Assembly: GCA_934617425.1 (NCBI GenBank)
Contig: CAKTUD010000001.1
Coordinates: 310,001-374,000, forward strand
Direction of reading: 5' to 3'
DNA from: an uncultured Eggerthellaceae bacterium
Lineage (GTDB): Bacteria > Actinomycetota > Coriobacteriia > Coriobacteriales > Eggerthellaceae
DNA length: 64,000 nt
Of this stretch, positions 16,791-23,204 are shown piece by piece; position 1 is the stretch's first letter; each line of letters starts with the position of its first letter. A program made the position numbers and the translations under genes. The notes beneath the pieces were generated by a model. It saw only the letters and a program-made list of their open reading frames with translations. It made no database searches and was not told the DNA's origin.

Positions 16791-18203
16791 GTGAGCCAAA
16801 GTGTTGCCAGGGGTTTGAAGGTCGTCATCCCCCTGCTTGTTGCGTTGCTTATCGGAGTGGCTCCCGCGCCCGAGGGGCTAACGCAGCAAGCGATGATCTA
16901 TGTGGGAATCTTCGTATGCGTGGTTGCATGGCTCGTCGTGCGTGCCGTGCCCGATTGGGCGGCGTTTTTGACGGCTATTGCTGCTTACGTGGTGTTTGGC
17001 TTGGCAAAATTCTCGGAGGTGTTCGCTTCGTTTGCCGACAGCACGATATGGGTGCTTTTCGGGGCATTTGGCATTTCGACCGTTATTGCAAAAACGGGCT
17101 TGGTCAAGCGATTGGCGTTTTGGGTGCTGAGGCTTTTCCCCGAAAATTATCGTGGCCAGATGACGGCGTTTTTCACCACGGGCATCATCATCTCGCCGTT
17201 TATCCCAGCTCTTATCGGTAAGGGTGTGATTTTGTCGCCCATCGCCGCCGCTGCTAGCAAGGCGCTTGGTTATGCAAAGCGCAGCAAGGCCGCTACAGGT
17301 TTGTTTTTGGCGGTATGGGTTACTGCAGGCATTTTGGGCTACGCGTTTATGACGGGCGCTGCGCCGGTTCTTATCACCATTGGCATGCTCCCCGCCGATC
17401 AGCAGGCCGATTGGACATGGGTGCGCTGGTTTATGGCATGCGCGGTATGGTTTGTTGCCGTCGCTTTGCTTTCGTATGTCGCCATCTTGTTCCTTTCGGG
17501 TGCTACGCGTGATGATGACGCTATCCAGCATATTGAGAAGGGCTTTGCCAAAAAGCAGCTCGAAGAGTTGGGCCCTATGTCGCGCGATGAAAAGCTGACC
17601 GTTGTTTTGCTGGTGCTTGCCGTTGTTGGTTGGATTTTTGGCAGCAAGGTTGGTCTTTCGGCTGCAGTGGTGAGCGTGTCGATCTTCGCGATCATGGCTC
17701 TTGTCGGGCTGGCCGATACCAACGATGTTACCAACAAGATGCCGTGGGATACGCTTATTTTGATCGGCGGTATTTTGGCGTTGGCGTCGCTGCTTACCAA
17801 GCTGGGAATCTCTACCTGGTTGGCTGGGGTTATGGCCCCTATTGCCGCACCTATCGTGGCAAACCCGTATTTGTACGTGTTTGCGGTTTGCGTGCTTACC
17901 TACTTGGTGCGTTTGGTGGTTGTTTCGTCGGTGGCAACGCAGGTTATCTTTTTGGCGGCTCTTGGCGGCGTGGCGACGGCGTCGGGCATCAACCCGTTTG
18001 TGACGTTGTTTGTATGCGGTGCCAGTACCAATGTTTGGCATTTGCGTTTTACCAACAACGTGTTTATCCCGATCTTGCGCGCGACCGATGGCGAGATGTG
18101 CGAGCACGAGGATACGCTGCCTTTTGACTTTGCGTTTATGGTCATCAACCTGGTTGCTTGCTTGGCAAGCGTGCCGGTGTGGCAAGCGATGGGCTTGGCG
18201 TAA
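16791..18203 (+). CDS. DASS/SLC13-type anion symporter, second tandem copy
   Basis: A 470-residue paralogue of the 15075 gene, similar along its full length, with GTG start at 16791 after CGAAAGGGG. It keeps FMTGAAPV but has SSVATQ where copy one has SSTATQ, and HLRFTNNVFIP where copy one has HLPFTNNEFIP; changes in these predicted transport-core segments suggest a different or altered substrate. The charged loop after the sixth helix is shorter. Duplicate genes beside one LysR regulator fit alternative uptake routes for related carboxylates or anions; this is inference. Confidence 0.88.
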   Translation: MSQSVARGLKVVIPLLVALLIGVAPAPEGLTQQAMIYVGIFVCVVAWLVVRAVPDWAAFLTAIAAYVVFGLAKFSEVFASFADSTIWVLFGAFGISTVIAKTGLVKRLAFWVLRLFPENYRGQMTAFFTTGIIISPFIPALIGKGVILSPIAAAASKALGYAKRSKAATGLFLAVWVTAGILGYAFMTGAAPVLITIGMLPADQQADWTWVRWFMACAVWFVAVALLSYVAILFLSGATRDDDAIQHIEKGFAKKQLEELGPMSRDEKLTVVLLVLAVVGWIFGSKVGLSAAVVSVSIFAIMALVGLADTNDVTNKMPWDTLILIGGILALASLLTKLGISTWLAGVMAPIAAPIVANPYLYVFAVCVLTYLVRLVVVSSVATQVIFLAALGGVATASGINPFVTLFVCGASTNVWHLRFTNNVFIPILRATDGEMCEHEDTLPFDFAFMVINLVACLASVPVWQAMGLA

Positions 18204-18311
18204 GGAACATCTCGAGGTTAACGACCGGCAAGGTTTTAGGCTTCTTGGGTTACGATCCCACCCGGGGACGCTTCGCCGCTTGGGCAGCACCATCGTTTAG
18301 AAGGTCTGACC

Positions 18312-18398
18312 ATGGATGCAAGCACCGTTGACGCTGTATGCAACGTTTTACTGGTGGTAATCGGAATCATCGGCTTGCTGCTGGCGAGGAAGGAATGA
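18312..18398 (+). CDS. 28-residue hydrophobic peptide, candidate type I toxin
   Basis: ATG at 18312 follows AGAAGG with an eight-base gap. The peptide starts MDASTVDAVC, has one membrane-length hydrophobic stretch (about residues 11-24, VLLVVIGIIGLLL) and ends ARKE. Size and layout match Fst/TxpA-like membrane toxins of type I toxin-antitoxin systems. A leader segment (TGGGCAGC, 18281-18288) is complementary to a segment beyond the stop (GCTGCCCA, 18475-18482), and a minus-strand promoter-like pair lies beyond that. No sequence family is recognised; being a real gene rests on the binding site, hydrophobicity and RNA layout. Confidence 0.5.
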   Translation: MDASTVDAVCNVLLVVIGIIGLLLARKE

Positions 18399-18426
18399 CG
18401 GCGAACCGCGATTCGAAACATGAAAG

Positions 18427-18459
18427 AAGCCGGGACACCCTGAGAAAGTAACCCGGCTT
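18427..18459. terminator. Hairpin behind the small peptide gene
   Basis: AAGCCGGG (18427-18434) pairs with CCCGGCTT (18452-18459). On the minus strand it is followed by CTTTCATGTTTC, so it may end an antisense RNA; on the plus strand there is no T run. Confidence 0.45.
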
Positions 18460-18507
18460 AAAACTGTTGAAAACGCTGCCCAGCGCACTGGGGCGTCCTC
18501 GCTTTCG

Positions 18508-18536
18508 ATTCTACAACGAGCTAAGCGAAAATTGAA
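18508..18536 (-). promoter_or_regulatory. Candidate promoter of an antisense RNA to the peptide mRNA
   Basis: Read on the minus strand: TTCAAT (18536-18531), 17 bases, TAGAAT (18513-18508). A transcript from about 18501 leftward would cover the hairpin at 18427-18459 and overlap the 3' part of the peptide mRNA. The -35 is weak, so this is suggestive only. Confidence 0.35.
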
Positions 18537-18558
18537 TAGGTTGAGTTATTCAATTTTC
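18527..18558. repeat. Perfect 12-bp inverted repeat
   Basis: GAAAATTGAATA (18527-18538), eight-base spacer, TATTCAATTTTC (18547-18558). Could be an operator or a transcript hairpin. Confidence 0.7.
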
Positions 18559-18680
18559 CCAAAACATAAAATCACGCATCGAGTGAACTCAACTGCCGCT
18601 TTGCATTCAATATCGGGATGCACGCTCAATTCTTTGGTGAAAAACTACTGATTTAAGATGTTTTTGTGTAGTCAAAAACA

Positions 18681-18709
18681 CTTGAACTGGGATATATTCC
18701 CAGTTCAAG
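18681..18709. repeat. Perfect 12-bp palindrome with 5-base spacer
   Basis: CTTGAACTGGGA (18681-18692), TATAT, TCCCAGTTCAAG (18698-18709). The symmetry and short spacer resemble a dimeric regulator site or a strong RNA hairpin. It lies 42 bases before the tRNA-Phe promoter. Confidence 0.75.
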
Positions 18710-18750
18710 CATTGAATTGACTTATAAGATTCGTGTCCCGATTATAAGAC

Positions 18751-18779
18751 TTGACCGATGCGGGCATTGCCGTTAAACT
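18751..18779 (+). promoter_or_regulatory. Promoter of tRNA-Phe
   Basis: TTGACC (18751-18756), 17 bases, TAAACT (18774-18779); tRNA begins 30 bases later. Confidence 0.6.
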
Positions 18780-18808
18780 ACTAACTCGCATCGCAAAAGA
18801 TGCCTTCT

Positions 18809-18884
18809 GGTCAGATAGCTCAGTTGGTAGAGCAGTGGACTGAAAATCCGCGTGCCGAGGGTTCAAGTCCCCCTCTGACCACCA
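18809..18884 (+). tRNA. tRNA-Phe (anticodon GAA)
   Basis: Acceptor GGTCAGA pairs with TCTGACC, discriminator A, encoded CCA at 18882-18884. D arm AGCTCAGTTGGTAGAGC, anticodon GAA at 18842-18844, T arm with GGTTCAAGTCC. Confidence 0.98.
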
Positions 18885-18891
18885 TGAATTT

Positions 18892-18917
18892 AAGGGAGCC
18901 GAAAGGCTCCTTTTTTG
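18892..18917 (+). terminator. Terminator after tRNA-Phe
   Basis: Stem GGAGCC/GGCTCC with GAAA loop followed by six T. Confidence 0.85.
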
Positions 18918-19059
18918 CTTCTTATGAGCCTAAATCAAGCGAAAAGTCTTTATGCAGTTACTTTTTCCAATCGGAAATTCGGCAACGCAATGTTATCGAG
19001 GGGGAACGCTTTTCGATGTGCTCTAATCTAGATGTCGGTGTCTGCTCGAAAGGTTAGCT

Positions 19060-20556
19060 ATGGCTGTTTCAAGGGAAACAATACTGAAGTACAACGATTA
19101 TTCAACTCCTGAAGGGATTGCTGCTCGTGCCGCCTATCTAGAGGGTATGACTTTTCAGGAAGTGCTTGATCTCGATATATCTCCGGAAGGGGTGTCGAGA
19201 GAGTACGGGAATATACGGTATAAAGGCGGAATGGGCATACTTATTGAAGAGCGTTTTTTCGGTTACAAGGCAAATAGTGATCACGATGCTGATTTTCCGG
19301 AAGCCGGCGTTGAAGCGAAGACCACTTGTTTTGATGTAAAGAAAGATGGCGACTATTCGGCTGGCGAGCGCTTATCTATAACGATGATTCCTCACAATTG
19401 CCCTATTGAGGACGAATACGACGACGCCGTTGTTGCTCGGAAATCAAAGAAAATGCTGCTGGTTTTCTATCAAAGGGACAGGTCGGTAAGTTCGTACGAG
19501 CAAAAAATTAAGTATGCAAAACTTTTCGTTATCCCAGAAAAAGATTTAAAAATCATTCGTGATGATTATCGAAAGATAGTCGCTTATATAAAAGCGGGCC
19601 GTGCGGCGGAATTAAGCGAAGGCATGACTGTTTATCTAGGTGCTTCGACAAAAGGTGCCAACGCCGAAAAAAGTACGGTTCCTTGGTACTACCAGCCAGA
19701 GGGGCAAAAGGCGAGAACTCGCAATTTTTGCCTAAAGAGGCAATATATGGATTATGTGCTGCACCATTATTTCATGGATGCCGGCGATGATTCTGATTGC
19801 ATCGTGAAAGGTTCGATTCCGGAAGAAGAGACCTTTGAAGAGTATGTCCTGTCTCTGATTGATAGATATAAAGGCAAGACAGATTTGGAACTTTGCGAGG
19901 AATTCGATATGCCTTACAAGGGGGGCAAAGCTCAATGGTCGGCGTTGTCTTACGCAATGCTCGGCGTGCGAGGTGAGAAAGCGGAGGAGTTTGAGAAGGC
20001 GAATATCTCAGTGAGAACGGTTCGGGTTGAGCCTCGGGGCGGCATTAGAGAGAACCTATCTCTAAATACCTTTGATTTCATTGATTTGTTGGAAGAAGAC
20101 GACTGGGACAATGCTAATTTGCACGACTACCTAGAAGAGACGAGATTCTTTTTTGTTGTTTTTCGGAAAGAAGGCAAAATTTCACGGCTCATGGGTGCGA
20201 GGTTCTGGTCGATGCCCATGGTCGATTTATACGGCCCCGTACAAGAATGCTGGAACAAAACCAAAGAAGTCATTCGCGCAGGTGTTGAGCTCACTCCGAA
20301 GACGCTGCCTAATGGATCCGTGCGTATAGAGAACAATCTCCCTGGAATGAAAGATAATCCTGTCGTGCACGTTCGACCCCATGCCAATCGTTCAGCCTAT
20401 CGCTTTGGGGATGGGACAGAAATCGGCGATGTCAAAAAGGATGCTTGTTCTTTGCCGGATGGCCGGATGATGACTAAGCAGAGCTTTTGGATTAACCACG
20501 ATTACGTGTATAAAGCAATAGAGTTTCCGGTGAGCGAGAACGGCGAAGATAATTAG
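19060..20556 (+). CDS. Type II restriction endonuclease, Sau3AI/MutH family (predicted GATC)
   Basis: A 498-residue protein resembling Sau3AI in length and in having two MutH-like halves. In the N-terminal half the catalytic triad D78, E85, K87 is visible in DADFPEAGVEAK, with the same Asp-to-Glu spacing as MutH (D70, E77, K79). The C-terminal half lacks this triad, as expected for the allosteric DNA-binding half of Sau3AI. Start at 19060 follows GAAAGG. The cytosine-5 methylase downstream completes a type II restriction-modification system. Cleavage before GATC is predicted from family, not shown. More AT-rich than the chromosome around it, so probably acquired. Confidence 0.85.
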   Translation: MAVSRETILKYNDYSTPEGIAARAAYLEGMTFQEVLDLDISPEGVSREYGNIRYKGGMGILIEERFFGYKANSDHDADFPEAGVEAKTTCFDVKKDGDYSAGERLSITMIPHNCPIEDEYDDAVVARKSKKMLLVFYQRDRSVSSYEQKIKYAKLFVIPEKDLKIIRDDYRKIVAYIKAGRAAELSEGMTVYLGASTKGANAEKSTVPWYYQPEGQKARTRNFCLKRQYMDYVLHHYFMDAGDDSDCIVKGSIPEEETFEEYVLSLIDRYKGKTDLELCEEFDMPYKGGKAQWSALSYAMLGVRGEKAEEFEKANISVRTVRVEPRGGIRENLSLNTFDFIDLLEEDDWDNANLHDYLEETRFFFVVFRKEGKISRLMGARFWSMPMVDLYGPVQECWNKTKEVIRAGVELTPKTLPNGSVRIENNLPGMKDNPVVHVRPHANRSAYRFGDGTEIGDVKKDACSLPDGRMMTKQSFWINHDYVYKAIEFPVSENGEDN

Positions 20557-20578
20557 AGCGAGGTGTTATCTTCGAGGA

Positions 20579-20600
20579 GATCGACTTTTAAATCTCGATC
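20579..20600. promoter_or_regulatory. Inverted pair of GATC sites before the methylase gene
   Basis: GATCGA (20579-20584) and TCGATC (20595-20600) form an inverted repeat in the R-M intergenic gap, overlapping a GAGAT/ATCTC pair. If the system recognises GATC, methylation or binding here could adjust methylase expression. Speculative. Confidence 0.3.
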
Positions 20601-20604
20601 TTTT

Positions 20605-20648
20605 GAAGCGATTAATTCATTATGAGTTAATCGCTTCAGCATTTTTTG
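20605..20648 (+). terminator. Terminator between endonuclease and methylase genes
   Basis: Perfect 11-bp stem GAAGCGATTAA (20605-20615) / TTAATCGCTTC (20627-20637), followed by AGCATTTTTT. It implies that the methylase needs its own promoter or read-through. Confidence 0.8.
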
Positions 20649-20673
20649 TGCTCGATTTTGAAGGTAGAGGAAT

Positions 20674-21945
20674 ATGAGTGATTCAAAGACAATCAGCGTC
20701 GCTGAGCTTTTTGCGGGCGTTGGCGGCTTTCGTCTGGGTCTTGAAGGCTACTCAAATTCGAGATATCCGGAGTTTTGCATGCCCGCTGCCGGCCCTTTTA
20801 AGACTATCTGGGCCAATCAATGGGAGCCTCCTGGAACGGATGGCCGTCAGTTTGCGTGGCGCTGTTACGAAGAGCGCTTCGGCGGCGGAAGTTGCGTCAA
20901 CGAGGATATCAACAAAGTTCTCGACAAGTATGAGGCCGGAGTTTTGGATATTCCGGACGTCGATATGGTGGTCGGCGGCTTTCCTTGCCAGGATTATAGT
21001 GTCGCTAAGCCGTTGTCGTCCGCGCGCGGCATCGAAGGCAAAAAAGGCGTTCTTTGGTGGGATATCTACCGCTTTCTTTACCTGAAAATGCCCAAATACG
21101 TTTTGCTCGAGAACGTTGATCGTTTATTGAAAAGTCCGGCATCGCAGCGTGGTCGTGATTTTGCAATCATTCTTTCATGTATGGCGGACCTCGGCTATTC
21201 GGTTGAATGGCATGTGATAAATAGCGGGGAATACGGATTCAATCAACGCCGCAAGCGCGTCTACATTTTTGCTGAGCTGACGCCAGGAAGCTGGGATTTG
21301 CAACGCCGCGTTCAGGAAGGCGTTCTTTCTCAAGCGTTTCCTGTTTGCGAGCCGCAAAAAATAACCGAGTTTGAAATTCAGCACGACCCTTACGAAATTA
21401 CCAAGAGATTTGAGCTGGCCGGCAAGAGATCTCCCTTTTGTACTGCCGGCGTAATGCAGAACTATAAAGTTTTGACGTTCGATTTGGTTGAAGACTACAA
21501 GGGGCCACTTGGCTCTCTTGGCAACGTTCTTGTCTCTGAGAACGAGGTTCCTGAGGAGTTCTACATCTCCGAAGACAAACTAGAATCTTGGAGATATTTA
21601 AAAGGGGGTAAACGCGAGGAGCGCGTCAACAAAAAGACGGGCTTCAAGTATTTCTACTCAGAAGGTTCGATGACCTTCCCTGATGCGTTAGACAAGCCTT
21701 CGCGCACCATACTTACGGGCGAAGGAGGGTCTGGCGCTTCTCGCTTTAAACATGTGATAAAAGTAGGCGACAGATATCGACGTTTGGTTCCCGACGAATT
21801 GGACCAACTTCAGGGCTTTCCTAAAGGATGGACGAATACGGGGATGACCAATGGGCACCGTGCTTTCTGCATGGGCAATGCATTGATTGTGGGGATTCCC
21901 CATCGCATTGGTTTAGAAATATCGCGCAGACAGCAAGAGCGCTAG
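20674..21945 (+). CDS. DNA (cytosine-5)-methyltransferase of the R-M system
   Basis: A 423-residue C5 methylase. Motif I ELFAGVGGFRLGLE starts at residue 11, motif IV GGFPCQDYS has the catalytic C105, motif VI is LLENVDRLL, motif VIII INSGEYGFNQRRKRVYI, and motifs IX-X (LTGEGGSGASR, GFPKGWT, GNALIVGI) are in place. It transfers a methyl group from S-adenosylmethionine to cytosine; beside a Sau3AI-like nuclease the expected product is GAT-5mC. ATG at 20674 follows GTAGAGG. Confidence 0.92.
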   Translation: MSDSKTISVAELFAGVGGFRLGLEGYSNSRYPEFCMPAAGPFKTIWANQWEPPGTDGRQFAWRCYEERFGGGSCVNEDINKVLDKYEAGVLDIPDVDMVVGGFPCQDYSVAKPLSSARGIEGKKGVLWWDIYRFLYLKMPKYVLLENVDRLLKSPASQRGRDFAIILSCMADLGYSVEWHVINSGEYGFNQRRKRVYIFAELTPGSWDLQRRVQEGVLSQAFPVCEPQKITEFEIQHDPYEITKRFELAGKRSPFCTAGVMQNYKVLTFDLVEDYKGPLGSLGNVLVSENEVPEEFYISEDKLESWRYLKGGKREERVNKKTGFKYFYSEGSMTFPDALDKPSRTILTGEGGSGASRFKHVIKVGDRYRRLVPDELDQLQGFPKGWTNTGMTNGHRAFCMGNALIVGIPHRIGLEISRRQQER

Positions 21946-21982
21946 TCTCGCCATCGAAACTCAGGCGGGTAGAATCAGGGGC

Positions 21983-22402
21983 ATGGAAAATCTTGCTGAA
22001 CAAAATCGCCCGGGTGCAGTATCTGCGTCGCACAAAACTGCGAAACAGGCGGTGACCTACTACGGTGTTTCGGCGCTGCAGACCGTTGTCGAGTTTGCGG
22101 TGTTCGCTATCATGCAGGCGTTTGGATTGGCGACGGGCGTTGCCAACGGCGTGGCGGTGGCGTGCTCGGGCACGTTCAATTTCTTGATGAACCGCAACAT
22201 CACTTTTAAGGCATCGAGCAATTTCGCGCGTAGCGTGGCGCTGTTCGTTCTGCTGTATATTTGGAACTTTGCGTTTGGCACGTGGTTTATCGGCGTTACT
22301 CATGCGGCATTTGGGCTTCCGCAGGCTGCGGGCAAGTTTGCGACCATGGCTATGCAGGGCGTCTGGGGCTTTTGCCTGTGCAAGTGGGTTATCTTTAGGT
22401 AG
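21983..22402 (+). CDS. GtrA-family membrane protein
   Basis: A 139-residue protein with four hydrophobic segments from about residue 25 to the C terminus and the family pattern of a small GtrA-like flippase/accessory protein (YYGVSALQTVVEFAVF near the start, FNFLMNRNITF in the middle, WGFCLCKWVIF at the end). GtrA-like proteins take part in moving lipid-linked sugars across the membrane. No glycosyltransferase is adjacent. A TAGAAT box (21970-21975) lies seven bases before the ATG and no normal ribosome binding spacing exists, so the mRNA may be leaderless. Confidence 0.8.
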   Translation: MENLAEQNRPGAVSASHKTAKQAVTYYGVSALQTVVEFAVFAIMQAFGLATGVANGVAVACSGTFNFLMNRNITFKASSNFARSVALFVLLYIWNFAFGTWFIGVTHAAFGLPQAAGKFATMAMQGVWGFCLCKWVIFR

Positions 22403-22645
22403 CACAAACCAAAGGGCTACGGAATCGACCGCGCTTTGGTGTTTGCGGAATCTAATCTTTTTCGCGACGGTAACGTGCTGTATCCGCCTATCTTTATGGC
22501 GGGGCTCTTAGAGCCTTGACGTTTCTCGTAGATGGATCTAGGGAGTCGGCTTTTCGCTGCCCTTTTCTTCCGCTTTTAACAGCTTGTCGGGGTATCGCGT
22601 GCAATAATTCTTTCGTAGTTAATAATCGATGGAAAGAAGGCCGCA

Positions 22646-23131
22646 ATGGCTAGCGAAAACGCAGCAGCCAACGAAACCAACCCAGTCGTGGGCATTATCA
22701 TGGGCTCGAAATCCGACATGCCCACCATGGAGGCATGCATGCAGCAGCTCGACGAGTTTGGCGTCTCTTACGAGGTGAAGATAGCCAGTGCTCATCGCAA
22801 ACCCCTCGAAGTGCACGAGTGGGCGGCAGGTGCGCACGAGCGTGGCATCAAGGTGATCATCGCTGCCGCAGGCAAGGCTGCTCATCTCGGCGGCGTTGTT
22901 GCCGCGTATACTCCCAATCCGGTTATTTGCGTGCCTATGAAGACGTCTGACCTCGGCGGCTTGGATTCGCTGCTTTCTATGGTGCAGATGCCCACGGGCG
23001 TGCCGTGCGCGACCGTGGCTATCAATGGCGCAAAAAACGCCGCCATTTTGGCTGTCCAGATGCTTGGCACGGGCGACGCTGCCATGCAGCAGAAGATCAT
23101 CGATTTTAAGCGCGAAATGGCTGAGGCGTAA
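22646..23131 (+). CDS. purE: 5-(carboxyamino)imidazole ribonucleotide mutase
   Basis: A 161-residue class I PurE, converting N5-CAIR to CAIR in purine synthesis. The signature GIIMGSKSD at residues 16-24, SAHRKP and the AAGKAAHLGGVVAA loop are present (Ala-Gly-Lys where many have Ala-Gly-Gly or Ala-Gly-Arg). Start at 22646 follows GAAAGAAGG. It is apart from purA and purD. It leads into the iorAB genes with a 73-base gap. Confidence 0.95.
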   Translation: MASENAAANETNPVVGIIMGSKSDMPTMEACMQQLDEFGVSYEVKIASAHRKPLEVHEWAAGAHERGIKVIIAAAGKAAHLGGVVAAYTPNPVICVPMKTSDLGGLDSLLSMVQMPTGVPCATVAINGAKNAAILAVQMLGTGDAAMQQKIIDFKREMAEA

Positions 23132-23204
23132 AGTTTGCCGGTGGCGTTGGTGTCGTTGGTGCCAGAGCTGGCCGCTGGAACGTGCCACCATGAGGGAGAG
23201 TTTG

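Larger units (their letters stand above)
18399..18750. other. AT-rich non-coding stretch with inverted repeats
   Basis: About 350 bases without a gene. Besides the elements above it holds two perfect 12-bp inverted repeats (entered separately), a competing pair GTTGAGTT (18540-18547) / AACTCAAC (18586-18593) that overlaps the first, and CTTATAA/TTATAAG near 18721-18748. Base composition is clearly more AT-rich than the flanking genes. Confidence 0.6.

Noticed and set aside
14970..18293. Long minus-strand open frames (476 and 471 codons) opposite both symporter genes
   Set aside because: They mirror the symporter genes, carry low-complexity His/Arg/Asn-rich translations, lack start signals, and arise from codon bias on the coding strand.
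18859..18884. 3' end of tRNA-Phe as an attachment site of the R-M island
   Set aside because: No direct copy of the tRNA 3' end was seen downstream of the methylase gene and no integrase is present.
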